Assembly (NCBI RefSeq): GCF_012396485.1
Contig: NZ_JAAXPO010000003.1
Location: forward strand, 158,230 to 222,229
Reading direction: 5' to 3'
DNA from: Leuconostoc holzapfelii
Lineage (GTDB): Bacteria; Bacillota; Bacilli; Lactobacillales; Lactobacillaceae
DNA: 64,000 nt
Part shown: positions 9,278 to 17,609 of the stretch, one piece after another
How positions within the stretch are numbered: the stretch's first letter is position 1
How the letters are laid out: each line of letters starts with the position of its first letter
The notes under the pieces: generated by a model
What the model saw: only the letters and a program-made list of their open reading frames with translations
The model's database searches: none
What the model was told of the DNA's origin: nothing
Program-made: the position numbers and the translations under genes

Positions 9278-10267
9278 ATGCCATCACGAAGTGAGTTACA
9301 CCAAAGTTCTAAAGGTGCTGGTAAGCAACCAAAAAAAGTACACTGGGTGCGACGCATCCTGTTAACGATCATTTTATTATTGCTCGTGTCGGGCGTGGCC
9401 TTTGGGGCTTTAGCCTATTATAAAATGAACCGGACCGTATCTAAAATGCAAGCACCGTCGCAAATGACCAAAAAGTCTGATCAATTGACGGATGCCAAAA
9501 AGCCCGTTTCATACCTCTTGCTGGGGACAGATACTGGTGATTTGGGGCGTGATTACAAGGGCCGTACCGATACCATGATTGTCATGACCATCAACCCAAA
9601 GACTAAAACGACCACGATGACGTCTGTGGCACGTGACACTTTGGTGACGGTTGATGGGCAGCAAATGAAGATTAATGCGGCATATGCCTATGGTAGCGCT
9701 GGCTCTGCTATGGCAGCGGTTGAAAATTTGCTCAACATTAAAATTAATGGTGGGTATATCTTAGTCAACATGGGTGGCCTTGTTAAAATGGTGGATGCCG
9801 TTGGCGGCGTCGATGTGGCCTCACCATTGACGTTCACTACTGAAGGTGATGACACACAAGCAGACTCAGCTAAGCAATACAGCTTTACTGCGGGTCAAAC
9901 TTATCATATGGATGGCAATGAGGCCTTGGCCTTCTCACGGATGCGACACGAAGATCCAAATGGCGACTACGGCCGTCAAATGCGCCAACAATTAATTATT
10001 CGCGCAGTCTTGAAGAAGGCAACGAATGTGGGCACATTGTTTAATGATACGTTATTAAATACCGTATCAAACAACGTCCAAACAGACTTATCGACGCATT
10101 CCATGCAAAACCTGGCAATGAGCTATCGTGGTGCCTTTGGCAACGTGAAGCAAGACCAATTGCACGGGACGACCCAGTACATGGGGTCACTTGGGGATGT
10201 TGAAGTGATGAGCCCCGCTGAAATTTCTCGTGTGCATGACGCTATCACAGCACAAATGTCAGAATAA
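9278..10267 (+). CDS. LytR-CpsA-Psr (LCP) family cell-wall ligase
   Basis: Membrane-anchored enzyme of the family that attaches wall teichoic acid or polysaccharide from undecaprenyl carriers to peptidoglycan. One signal-anchor helix lies at about 25-47 after a basic N-terminus. The extracellular LCP domain follows, with YLLLGTDTGDLGRDYKGRTDTMIV (split by charged residues) and SVARDTLV carrying the conserved Asp/Arg residues for polyprenyl pyrophosphate. Its 329 residues are normal. AGGAG lies 7 nt before the ATG. It has its own promoter and terminator, so it is monocistronic. The polymer it attaches is unknown. Confidence 0.9.
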   Translation: MPSRSELHQSSKGAGKQPKKVHWVRRILLTIILLLLVSGVAFGALAYYKMNRTVSKMQAPSQMTKKSDQLTDAKKPVSYLLLGTDTGDLGRDYKGRTDTMIVMTINPKTKTTTMTSVARDTLVTVDGQQMKINAAYAYGSAGSAMAAVENLLNIKINGGYILVNMGGLVKMVDAVGGVDVASPLTFTTEGDDTQADSAKQYSFTAGQTYHMDGNEALAFSRMRHEDPNGDYGRQMRQQLIIRAVLKKATNVGTLFNDTLLNTVSNNVQTDLSTHSMQNLAMSYRGAFGNVKQDQLHGTTQYMGSLGDVEVMSPAEISRVHDAITAQMSE

Positions 10268-10274
10268 ATATGTG

Positions 10275-10300
10275 AAACAGGTTGTATAACCTGTTTTTTT
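10275..10300 (+). terminator. Terminator of the LCP gene
   Basis: Stem AACAGGTT/AACCTGTT with loop GTAT, followed by TTTTT. Confidence 0.88.
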
Positions 10301-10322
10301 GTGCAATAAAATACATAAATAA

Positions 10323-10355
10323 TGACTATATACAGTTTTAAACTGTATATAGTCA
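10323..10355. repeat. 33-bp perfect palindrome upstream of argG, candidate operator
   Basis: Two 16-bp arms that are exact reverse complements around a single central T. The left arm reads TGACTATATACAGTTT. Each arm contains a quasi-palindromic ACTRTATAYAGT 12-mer. It ends 8 bp upstream of the -35 box of the argG promoter and has no T-run on either strand, so it is more likely a protein-binding operator than a terminator. ArgR is the obvious candidate from context, but the sequence does not match the classical TGAATWWWWATTCA ARG box. Confidence 0.7.
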
Positions 10356-10363
10356 AAAAGTGA

Positions 10364-10392
10364 TTGAATAAATAATCAGTTGGCGGTAATAT
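10364..10392 (+). promoter_or_regulatory. Promoter of argGHF
   Basis: TTGAAT (10364-10369), 17-bp spacer, TAATAT (10387-10392). The start point would be about 25 nt before the argG ATG, which is preceded by GCGGAGGA. Confidence 0.65.
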
Positions 10393-10423
10393 AAATGCAT
10401 AGCAAAACGCGGAGGATAAATTC

Positions 10424-11653
10424 ATGACAGAAACATTGGTTTTAGCTTATTCAGGGGGGCTTGATACGTCAGTCGCCATTCCTTGGTTGAAGGAAAAAGG
10501 GTACGATGTCATTGCCGTTGTCTTAAATGTTGGGCAACATGGCAAGGATATGGCGATGATTCAAGCCAAAGCATTAAAGGTCGGTGCCAGCCAATCTATC
10601 GTGATTGATGCGCAGGCAGAGTTTGCAACAGATTATGTGGCACCAGTCATTAAAGCCAATATGCTCTATGAAGGCGAATATCCTTTGGTATCAGCGCTAT
10701 CACGTCCTTTGATTATTAAAAAATTAGTTGATATCGCCCATGAGAACGATGCAGTGGCCATTGCGCACGGTTCTACTGGTCATGGGAATGACCAAGTTCG
10801 TTTTGAAGCGGCGATCCATGCGCTGGATCCAGATATGAAAATTGAAGCACCGATTCGTGATTTTCAGTGGTCGCGTGAAGAAGAAATTGCCTATGCCCAT
10901 GCGCATGATGTGCCAGTGCCAATTGATCTTGACTCCCCATATTCCATTGATGAAAATCTGTGGGGGCGTGCCAATGAAGCAGGCATTCTAGAAAATCCTT
11001 GGCACCAAGCACCAGAAGATGCCTATGAATTGACAAATGCTATTGAAAAGACGCCGGATACGCCGGTATTTGTTGATGTGACCTTTGCCAAAGGGGTGCC
11101 GGTAGCACTTGATGGTGAGTCGTTGCCATTAGCTGACTTGATTATTAAGCTCAATGAATTGGCCGGGGCGCATGGGATTGGCCGAATTGATCATATTGAA
11201 AACCGTTTGGTTGGGATTAAGTCGCGTGAAATTTATGAGGCACCGGCAGCGGCTGTGTTGATGACAGCGCATAAGGATTTGGAAGATTTGACGTTAGAAC
11301 GAGACGTGGCACATTTCAAACCAGTGATTGAACAACAGTTGGCTAATTTGGTTTATGAAGCCAAGTGGGTGTCACCATTATTTGATAGTCTTATGGCTTT
11401 CATTGATGCAACGCAGGAAAACGTTAATGGTGTTGTGAAGATGAAGTTATTTAAGGGAAATGCCGTGGCGGTTGCGCGCCAATCAGCGTCGAATTCGCTT
11501 TATGATGAGGATTTAGCCACTTATACGAGTGCCTCATCATTTGATCAAGAAGCCGCGGTTGGCTTTATTAAGTTGTGGACGCTAAGCAACACGGTTTACG
11601 AACAAGTTAACCATGTGCATAGCCAAAAAACGACAAAACAGGTTGAAGTTTAA
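10424..11653 (+). CDS. argG: Argininosuccinate synthase
   Basis: ATP-dependent condensation of citrulline and aspartate to argininosuccinate, the penultimate step of arginine synthesis, in the cytoplasm. The N-type ATP pyrophosphatase loop AYSGGLDTS is at residues 8-16, and the [14 protein letters not shown] segment at about 115-128 is diagnostic. Its 409 residues are normal. GGAGG precedes the ATG by 7 nt. It is first gene of argG-argH-argF. No argCJBD genes are in the window, so ornithine or citrulline must be supplied from elsewhere. Confidence 0.95.
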   Translation: MTETLVLAYSGGLDTSVAIPWLKEKGYDVIAVVLNVGQHGKDMAMIQAKALKVGASQSIVIDAQAEFATDYVAPVIKANMLYEGEYPLVSALSRPLIIKKLVDIAHENDAVAIAHGSTGHGNDQVRFEAAIHALDPDMKIEAPIRDFQWSREEEIAYAHAHDVPVPIDLDSPYSIDENLWGRANEAGILENPWHQAPEDAYELTNAIEKTPDTPVFVDVTFAKGVPVALDGESLPLADLIIKLNELAGAHGIGRIDHIENRLVGIKSREIYEAPAAAVLMTAHKDLEDLTLERDVAHFKPVIEQQLANLVYEAKWVSPLFDSLMAFIDATQENVNGVVKMKLFKGNAVAVARQSASNSLYDEDLATYTSASSFDQEAAVGFIKLWTLSNTVYEQVNHVHSQKTTKQVEV

Positions 11654-11701
11654 AATCGTGTGGTTTGGCCACCGGACATAGACTTGGGAAAGGAACGATG
11701 C

Positions 11702-13117
11702 GTGGTTTCAACCAAGCATCAACAAACAGATATGACAACAAAGCTTTGGGGTGGTCGCTTCACCGAAAATGCAGCAGAGTGGGTAGATGCCTTTGGCGCC
11801 TCGATTCATTTTGACCAACAAATGGCGGCAGAAGATATTGAAGGCTCAATTGCGCATGCAAAAATGTTAGGGAAGCAAGGGATTATCACGCCCGCAGAAG
11901 CTGACCAAATCGTGACAGGGCTCATGGCGCTACAAGCTGAAGCAGCTGAAGGGACGTTGGTATTTGATGTGCAGCATGAAGATATTCATATGAATATTGA
12001 AGCGCAGTTGACCGCAAAAATTGGTCCGGTGGCCGGTAAGTTGCATACGGCACGTTCGCGTAATGATCAGGTTGCCACAGATTTTCATTTATGGGTTAAA
12101 CATCGCTTACCTCATGTTTTAGCTGCCTTAACTGAGCTGCAACAGACCTTACTAAATTTAGCCAACAGCCACGCCGACACCATCATGTCAGGTTACACGC
12201 ATTTACAGCATGCCCAACCCATTACGTATGGTCATTACTTGCTGGCGTATTTTGACATGTTCCAACGTGATTATGAACGTTTTGAATTCAATCAAAAACA
12301 CACCGATATCCTCCCACTTGGTGCCGCAGCTTTGGCTGGGACAACCTTTCCTATTGATCGGGCGTATGTTGCCGACGAATTGGGTTTTTCCGCGATTTAT
12401 CATAATTCGTTAGATGCGGTTTCAGACCGTGATTTTGCCGTCGAATTTTTAGCAAACGCCTCACTGCTCATGATGCACCTCTCGCGGATGGCAGAAGAGT
12501 TAATTCTTTGGTCAACTTATGAGTTTAATTATATTGAACTTTCTGATGATTTTTCAACTGGCTCCTCCATTATGCCCCAAAAGAAGAACGCGGATTTTGC
12601 TGAATTGGTTCGTGGCAAGACAGGGCGTACTTATGGCGCTTTAATGGGATTGCTCACCACGATGAAGGCGTTGCCGTTGGCTTACAATAAAGACATGCAA
12701 GAAGATAAAGCCCAAGTCTTTGACGTGATGGATACCGTAATGGCATCAACTAAAATTTTTGCGGGGATGCTAAGTGGCTTAACGGTTCACGAAGAGCGCA
12801 TGGTGGCTAGCACCCAAGACGACTTTTCAAATGCCACCGAGTTGGCGGATTATTTGGCTACAAAAGGGGTACCATTCCGTCAAGCTCACGCCATTGTTGG
12901 CCAGCTGGTGTTGCAAGGTATTCAAACCAAAACACCACTGCAGGCAATGCCGCTGAGCGTTTTACAGGCAGCTGCACCGCAAATTGAAGATGATATCTAT
13001 CACGTTTTACAATCGGAAACAGCGGTTAATCGCCGAACATCCTTAGGTGGCACGGCGGTCGCCAATGTCAAAAAAGAAATTGCCCGACATCAAGCAATGC
13101 TGGAGGCCCGCATATGA
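11702..13117 (+). CDS. argH: Argininosuccinate lyase
   Basis: Cleaves argininosuccinate to arginine and fumarate. Fumarase/aspartase superfamily signature [13 protein letters not shown] is present, with Ala replacing the usual Pro of KKNPD. The start is debatable. GTG at 11702 lies 7 nt after AGGA and gives 471 residues. ATG at 11732 gives 461 residues beginning [10 protein letters not shown], the classical ArgH N-terminus, but has no Shine-Dalgarno. I list the GTG. The 3' end overlaps the argF start by 4 bp. Confidence 0.93.
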   Translation: MVSTKHQQTDMTTKLWGGRFTENAAEWVDAFGASIHFDQQMAAEDIEGSIAHAKMLGKQGIITPAEADQIVTGLMALQAEAAEGTLVFDVQHEDIHMNIEAQLTAKIGPVAGKLHTARSRNDQVATDFHLWVKHRLPHVLAALTELQQTLLNLANSHADTIMSGYTHLQHAQPITYGHYLLAYFDMFQRDYERFEFNQKHTDILPLGAAALAGTTFPIDRAYVADELGFSAIYHNSLDAVSDRDFAVEFLANASLLMMHLSRMAEELILWSTYEFNYIELSDDFSTGSSIMPQKKNADFAELVRGKTGRTYGALMGLLTTMKALPLAYNKDMQEDKAQVFDVMDTVMASTKIFAGMLSGLTVHEERMVASTQDDFSNATELADYLATKGVPFRQAHAIVGQLVLQGIQTKTPLQAMPLSVLQAAAPQIEDDIYHVLQSETAVNRRTSLGGTAVANVKKEIARHQAMLEARI

Positions 13118-14133
13118 ACTCACATTTTCAAGGTCAATCATTTTTAAAAGAATGCGACTTTTCTAAAGCCGAATTGGAAACACTCATTCAGCTGGCCGCG
13201 CATTTTAAATATTTGAAGCAAAACCATATCCCACATCCCTATTTACAAGGGAAAAATATTGCGCTCTTGTTTGAAAAAACGTCGACCCGAACACGTTCGA
13301 GTTTTACCGTGGCCGCCAATGATTTGGGGGCACATGCGGAGTTTTTAGGTGCGCAAGATATCCAATTTGGCAAGAAGGAGTCATTGGAAGATACGGCCAA
13401 AGTTTTTGGCCGGATGTATGATGGGATTGAGTATCGTGGGGCATCACAAACGGTGGTTGAAGCGTTAGCGCAGTTTTCTGGCATTCCAGTTTGGAATGGT
13501 TTGACAGATGCTTGGCACCCCACACAGATGTTGGCTGACTTTTTGACGATTCAAGAGAATTTTGGTCATTTGACAGGCGTTACCTTGGCCTATCTTGGGG
13601 ATGGCCGTAATAATGTTGCCAATTCGCTGCTAGTAACGGGGGCTATTTTAGGGGTGAATGTGCGTATTGTGTCGCCAAAATCCCTACAACCAGCAGCCGA
13701 AATTCAAGCACTTGCCAATGATAAGGCGCAAGCATCAGGGGCTAAGTTGCTGATTACCGACGATCTCGCGGCTGGGGTGACTGGGGCTGATGTATTATAT
13801 ACCGACGTCTGGGCTTCCATGGGGGAAGAGTCAGAATTTGCAGCACGGATTAAACAACTGGCGCCTTACCAATTAAATCAAGCAGTCGTCTCATTGACAG
13901 GCAATGCAGATGTCATTGTCATGCATGATTTACCTGCCTTCCATGACCTCAACACAACAATGGCCAAGAAAATCTATGCCACGTATGGTTTATCCGAAAT
14001 GGAAATTACCGATGCGGTGTTCCACGCATCTTATGCGAAACAATTTGATCAAGCAGAAAATCGTCTACATACGATTAAGGCGGTTATGGCCGCAACTTTG
14101 GGGCATCTTTTCCTCCCGACCCCAATAAATTAA
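13114..14133 (+). CDS. argF: Ornithine carbamoyltransferase with an altered HCLP motif
   Basis: Transfers carbamoyl from carbamoyl phosphate to ornithine, giving citrulline. Carbamoyl-phosphate loop STRTR is at 57-61, HPTQ at 135-138, and the ornithine-loop SMG at 235-237. In the family's conserved HCLP motif the Cys that contacts ornithine is Asp here (H271-D-L-P274); the surrounding MHxLPAFHD is otherwise standard and the frame is intact. The SMG loop argues for an ornithine-type rather than acetylornithine or succinylornithine enzyme. Third gene of argGHF, overlapping argH, ending at a strong terminator. Confidence 0.9.
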   Translation: MNSHFQGQSFLKECDFSKAELETLIQLAAHFKYLKQNHIPHPYLQGKNIALLFEKTSTRTRSSFTVAANDLGAHAEFLGAQDIQFGKKESLEDTAKVFGRMYDGIEYRGASQTVVEALAQFSGIPVWNGLTDAWHPTQMLADFLTIQENFGHLTGVTLAYLGDGRNNVANSLLVTGAILGVNVRIVSPKSLQPAAEIQALANDKAQASGAKLLITDDLAAGVTGADVLYTDVWASMGEESEFAARIKQLAPYQLNQAVVSLTGNADVIVMHDLPAFHDLNTTMAKKIYATYGLSEMEITDAVFHASYAKQFDQAENRLHTIKAVMAATLGHLFLPTPIN

Positions 14134-14140
14134 CACTGAA

Positions 14141-14174
14141 AAACACCAATTCACAGTTGAATTGGTGTTTTTTT
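14141..14174. terminator. Bidirectional terminator between argF and xfp
   Basis: 13-bp perfect stem (14141-14153 with 14158-14170), loop CAGT, with a T-run on the right and an A-rich left flank. It serves the convergent argF and xfp genes. Confidence 0.9.
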
Positions 14175-14176
14175 AA

Positions 14177-16543
14177 TTATTGTAAACCAGCCCACTGCCA
14201 GTTTTCAACTTCAGGCAGGTCAGTGCCTTTTTCACGTGTGTAAGCGACGTGTTCGGCAAGCTTATCCGTCATTTTCTGCACAAGATCTGCGTGTGCGACG
14301 GCAAAATCACCAGGCATCATCTTAATCGCATCTTTGACAAGATTGAAGCGATCGAGTTGATTCAAGACCCGCATATCAAATGGGGTGGTGATGTCTCCAA
14401 ATTCACGATAGCCATGCACAATCAAGTGATGATTATGACGCTTGAAGAAGATTGATTCAATCATTGGTTCATAGCCGTGGAAGGCAAACAAGATTGGCGC
14501 ATCAACGGTAAAGATGGCATCAAATGCTTCATCGCTTAACCCATCAGATACATCTGCTCGCAACTTAAAGAGATCTAACACGTTAACATAACGAATTTTT
14601 AACGTTGGGATGTGGCGGTGTAGAATTTCAATGGCTGCTAAGCTCTCGGTGGTTGGTTCTGAGCCAGCTGAAGCAATGACTAAATCAGGTTGTTCTCCAT
14701 GATCTGTACTTGCCCAATCAATTATCCGCAAGCCTTGTGTCACCAGTTGTTGGGCTTCCAGTGGTGTGAACCATTGGAGGCGTGGGTGCTTGCTGGCTAC
14801 GATGTAATTGATTTGTTGGGTAGTTTGCAACGCGTGATTGAAAGTAGCCACGAGACTGTTGGCATCGGCTGGGAAGAATTCCCGAATGAATTCGGGTTGC
14901 TTTTCATACAGCATGGTTGTCACACCGGGATCTTGGTGTGAATAGCCATTGTGATCTTGTTGGAAGACCGTTGAATCCGCAATAATATTGAGTGCGGGCA
15001 CATCTTTACGCCAAGTCACTTCATGGGAATGGTTCAACCACTTAAAGTGTTGGACGATCATATCGTCAACTTCACGGATGAAGACTTCATAACTTGCAAA
15101 GAAGCCATGTCGGCCAGTTAAGGTATACGCCTCAAGCATCCCTTCATCATAGTGTTCTGACAGCATCGAATCAATGATGCGGCCTTCTGGCGCCATAAAT
15201 TGATCATTTGGGGTCTTAATTGGCAAGAGCCACTGCCGGTTGGTCGTTTCAAAAACATCTTGGAAACGATTTGAGGCGGTTTCATCAGGGCCAAAACCTC
15301 TAAAGTTTGTTGGGTTTAGCTTAATGACGTCGCGGATAAAGCCGCCAAGGTGAATGGCATCTTGGGCCCGACGTTGACCTGGTGCGGTGTCTGTGACCAA
15401 ATAGTTTGTTAATGCGGGCAGATTGAGTGGTTGAATCACGCCGGCATTAGTAACGAGATTATTGGCCATCCGACGCTCTGGACGCGGCAATACTGCGCGA
15501 ACAGTTTCAGTGAGATGCCCATCTTGATCAAACAATTCTTCCGGGCGATAGGATTGCAACCAGTCTAGCAAATCAGGCAAATATTCTGGGTGATTTTGGT
15601 CGGCTGGAATTGGAATCTGATGAGCACGGAATGAATTTTCAATCGGTTGCCCCTCCCAGAACTTTGGCCCAGTCCAGCCTTTTGGTGAACGGAGTACAAT
15701 CATTGGCCACAGTGGGCGCGTCATCTCGGCTTGATCCGTTGCAGCTGCTTGCTGGCGTAACGTTTTAATTTCTTCAAAGACCTGGTCCATGGTATCGGCC
15801 ATTTCTTGATGGACTTGCATGATTGGCTTATCAAATGAGCTGACAAAGTAAGGCTTCCAACCAAGACTAGTGAAGTAATCGGTCAAGGTGTCATCAGACT
15901 CTCGAGACAAAACGGTTGGATTGGCAATTTTGAAGCCGTTGAGGTTCAAAATTGGCAGTACAGTGCCATCATTTTTAGGATTTAAAAACTTATTGACATG
16001 CCAAGAGGTCGCCAATGGCGCTGTTTCAGCTTCACCATCACCAACGACAACGGCGGCCACCAAGTTAGGGTTGTCTAAGACCGCACCGGCACCATGCAGA
16101 ATCGAGTAGCCTAAGGCGCCACCTTCATGGATGGAACCTGGTACCTTTGGGTCGGCGTGGGATGCGACACCACCAGGAAATGAAAAGCGCTTAAACATTT
16201 TTTGCATGCCTGAAATATCTTGGGTAATTTCAGGGAAAGCCTCAGTGTAACTGCCATCAAGATAGGCGTTAGAAATCATGACTTGGCCGCCATGTCCTGG
16301 CCCTTCAACAAAAAACATATCCAAATCAAATTTATTAATTGCGCGATTTAAATGAGCATAAATAAAGTTTTGGCTAGGAATCGTTCCCCAGTGGCCAATG
16401 GGATGAATTTTGACTTGCTCTGCAACGAGCTTGTCGTGTAGCAATGGATTTTCAAGAAGATAGAGCTGCCCAACAGAGAGGTAATTAGCGGCACGCCAAT
16501 AAGCATCCAAATTGTTGAGATATTCAGTTGAATCAGTAAGCAT
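14177..16543 (-). CDS. xfp: Xylulose-5-phosphate/fructose-6-phosphate phosphoketolase
   Basis: Key enzyme of heterolactic fermentation, splitting xylulose 5-phosphate (possibly also fructose 6-phosphate) with phosphate into glyceraldehyde 3-phosphate and acetyl phosphate. It requires thiamine diphosphate. The 788 residues match the family. Visible are [18 protein letters not shown] near 80, the [28 protein letters not shown] block, and the thiamine-diphosphate/Mg motif GDGEAETAP at about 168-176. The ribosome-binding site GGAGG lies 11 nt before the ATG. It is monocistronic with a leader of about 170 nt and is divergent from the TPP-riboswitch operon, whose predicted product would poison thiamine-diphosphate enzymes. 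Confidence 0.96.
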   Translation of the reverse strand: MLTDSTEYLNNLDAYWRAANYLSVGQLYLLENPLLHDKLVAEQVKIHPIGHWGTIPSQNFIYAHLNRAINKFDLDMFFVEGPGHGGQVMISNAYLDGSYTEAFPEITQDISGMQKMFKRFSFPGGVASHADPKVPGSIHEGGALGYSILHGAGAVLDNPNLVAAVVVGDGEAETAPLATSWHVNKFLNPKNDGTVLPILNLNGFKIANPTVLSRESDDTLTDYFTSLGWKPYFVSSFDKPIMQVHQEMADTMDQVFEEIKTLRQQAAATDQAEMTRPLWPMIVLRSPKGWTGPKFWEGQPIENSFRAHQIPIPADQNHPEYLPDLLDWLQSYRPEELFDQDGHLTETVRAVLPRPERRMANNLVTNAGVIQPLNLPALTNYLVTDTAPGQRRAQDAIHLGGFIRDVIKLNPTNFRGFGPDETASNRFQDVFETTNRQWLLPIKTPNDQFMAPEGRIIDSMLSEHYDEGMLEAYTLTGRHGFFASYEVFIREVDDMIVQHFKWLNHSHEVTWRKDVPALNIIADSTVFQQDHNGYSHQDPGVTTMLYEKQPEFIREFFPADANSLVATFNHALQTTQQINYIVASKHPRLQWFTPLEAQQLVTQGLRIIDWASTDHGEQPDLVIASAGSEPTTESLAAIEILHRHIPTLKIRYVNVLDLFKLRADVSDGLSDEAFDAIFTVDAPILFAFHGYEPMIESIFFKRHNHHLIVHGYREFGDITTPFDMRVLNQLDRFNLVKDAIKMMPGDFAVAHADLVQKMTDKLAEHVAYTREKGTDLPEVENWQWAGLQ

Positions 16544-16674
16544 GTTTGTTCGGTCCTCCGATTTTAAAACGCTGCCTGTCGATGCGATAGGCTTTGGTCG
16601 TGTAAAAATTAAGGTCAGACGTCGAAATTACTTTGCAAAGTATCGGGACAAGACTTGTTGTATCGCCATGGATG

Positions 16675-16696
16675 CGACCAACTTGTGAAGTTGTCG
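16675..16696 (-). other. Hairpin in the xfp leader
   Basis: CAACTT/AAGTTG stem with loop of 3 bases, extended by CGA/TCG across a single bulged C. It lies in the predicted 5' untranslated region of xfp. No T-run follows, so it is not a terminator; a role in mRNA stability or regulation is possible but unproven. Confidence 0.4.
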
Positions 16697-16720
16697 TCAA
16701 GCCATCGTTTTTACCCCCTA

Positions 16721-16749
16721 AGCGTAAGCGTTCTAATTTTAAAAGTCAA
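16721..16749 (-). promoter_or_regulatory. Candidate xfp promoter
   Basis: On the minus strand TTGACT (16744-16749), 17-bp spacer, TACGCT (16721-16726). The -10 is poor. A cre-like AGAACGCTTACGCT overlaps it, but has about three mismatches to the CcpA consensus. Between this promoter and the xfp ATG the DNA holds only the leader; between it and 16865 I see nothing else. Confidence 0.4.
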
Positions 16750-16864
16750 GACCAAATGTAAAATTGGACCGAACCAATATTTATTTTGGCGTCCTTTTTT
16801 CGATCAAAGAAAGCATGGTGACTGGGATTGACGTGTACTTGACGATGACAAAAAAATATACGAT

Positions 16865-16894
16865 TTGCAATTTTTTAAGTGAGCGTGGTAAAAT
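16865..16894 (+). promoter_or_regulatory. Candidate promoter of the TPP-riboswitch operon
   Basis: TTGCAA (16865-16870), 18-bp spacer, TAAAAT (16889-16894). Transcription would begin about 25 nt before the aptamer. Confidence 0.5.
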
Positions 16895-16924
16895 CAAACC
16901 TGTTATGAGTTGATAACAATGCAA

Positions 16925-17016
16925 CATGCTAGGGGTGCTTTACAAAAAGCTGAGAGAGAAGTGTTAGTCTTTGAACCCTTTGAACCTGATCTGTGTAAAC
17001 AGCGTAGGAAAGTATG
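16925..17016 (+). promoter_or_regulatory. TPP riboswitch aptamer (THI element)
   Basis: Carries the conserved THI-box sequences in order: GGGGTGCTTT (from 16932), GCTGAGA (16949-16955), ACCCTTTGAACCTGATCTG (16975-16993) and AGCGTAGGAAAG (17001-17012). The closing helix P1 is CATGCT (16925-16930) with AGTATG (17011-17016). P5 is CTG/CAG around 16991-17002. It lies upstream of bcmB-bcmA-bcmC, not of a thiamine synthesis or transport gene. Downstream sequence supports a transcription-terminating OFF switch (see the terminator entry). Confidence 0.95.
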
Positions 17017-17062
17017 AATGATACCATTTTTTTGAGGCCGTCAAAAATCATACTGTCGTTGA

Positions 17063-17099
17063 ACGTGTTTACCGAATTTGTGCGTAAAGATGTTTTTTT
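17063..17099 (+). terminator. Riboswitch-controlled intrinsic terminator
   Basis: Arm 17063-17072 (ACGTGTTTAC) pairs with 17084-17093 (GTAAAGATGT), with one G.G mismatch and one G.T pair, followed by six T. The same left arm can instead pair with 16995-17005 in the aptamer (10 bp, bulged G17002). Nested inside this are 17011-17017 with 17048-17054 (7 bp) and 17029-17035 with 17041-17047 (7 bp). This alternative antiterminator destroys P1 and P5, so ligand binding should favour termination. Confidence 0.7.
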
Positions 17100-17126
17100 A
17101 GTGTTTAAGAAAACAGGAGGATGATT

Positions 17127-17609
17127 TTGACAAAACGTGTGTTTTTAGCTGCCCCGTTTAAGCAGCTACTTGATCAGTCGCAAACAATGCAAACAGCTGA
17201 TCAAGCATTATTGACTCAGGTCATGACGCTGCTTGAGAAAAATGGGCTGGTTGTGGATAATGCTCATCGCCGAGAAGCTTGGGGGCAGGCGATGATGACC
17301 CCAGATGACTGTACCCAGGCAGATTTCCAGGCCATTGCGGCTTGTGATGTCTTGTTGGCTTTTCCCGGTCAACCGGCCTCACCAGGCACGCACATTGAAT
17401 TAGGCTGGGCTTCGGCCATGGGCAAACCCATTGTGCTCTTATTGGAGGCTGAAGCCACCTATGCCTATTTGGTACAAGGCTTGAAAATGGTGGGCGACGT
17501 GACCTATCTGACGTATCATGACGCGGCCTCGTGTTTAGCAGTGGTGTCCAACTGGTTGTTACAGTGGCAGAATCAGCGTGAATTGGTAGGGACTGATGCG
17601 TACATTTGA
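17127..17609 (+). CDS. bcmB: Predicted hydroxymethyl-CMP N-glycosidase, BcmB/MilB-like
   Basis: Nucleoside 2-deoxyribosyltransferase-fold protein of 160 residues. N-terminal VFLAAPF and the SPGTHIELGWASAMGKP segment (about 85-101) carry the catalytic Glu (E91). This GTxxElG form matches the nucleotide N-glycosidases MilB and BlsM, which hydrolyse (hydroxymethyl-)CMP to free base and ribose 5-phosphate. Predicted reaction here: hydroxymethyl-CMP to 5-hydroxymethylcytosine. Start: AGGAGG (17115-17120) abuts the ATG at 17121 but is 6 nt from the in-frame TTG at 17127, which I choose. It overlaps the next gene by 14 bp. By itself it could be an ordinary deoxyribosyltransferase; the riboswitch and neighbours decide the call. 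Confidence 0.78.
   Translation: MTKRVFLAAPFKQLLDQSQTMQTADQALLTQVMTLLEKNGLVVDNAHRREAWGQAMMTPDDCTQADFQAIAACDVLLAFPGQPASPGTHIELGWASAMGKPIVLLLEAEATYAYLVQGLKMVGDVTYLTYHDAASCLAVVSNWLLQWQNQRELVGTDAYI

Noticed and set aside
10323..10355. Palindrome as a second terminator of the LCP gene
   Set aside because: No T-run on either strand, AT-rich stem, and a good terminator already exists at 10275-10300.
14177..16543. Transketolase
   Set aside because: The length of 788 residues and the phosphoketolase-specific GPGHGG and GDGEAETAP blocks identify phosphoketolase.
16721..16736. CcpA cre site controlling xfp
   Set aside because: The AGAACGCTTACGCT sequence has about three mismatches to the cre consensus, unlike the clear site at 60445-60460.
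16925..17016. TPP riboswitch belonging to a thiamine transporter or synthesis gene
   Set aside because: No thiamine gene lies downstream; the next three genes on the strand are the bcm-like genes, which overlap one another and end at a terminator.
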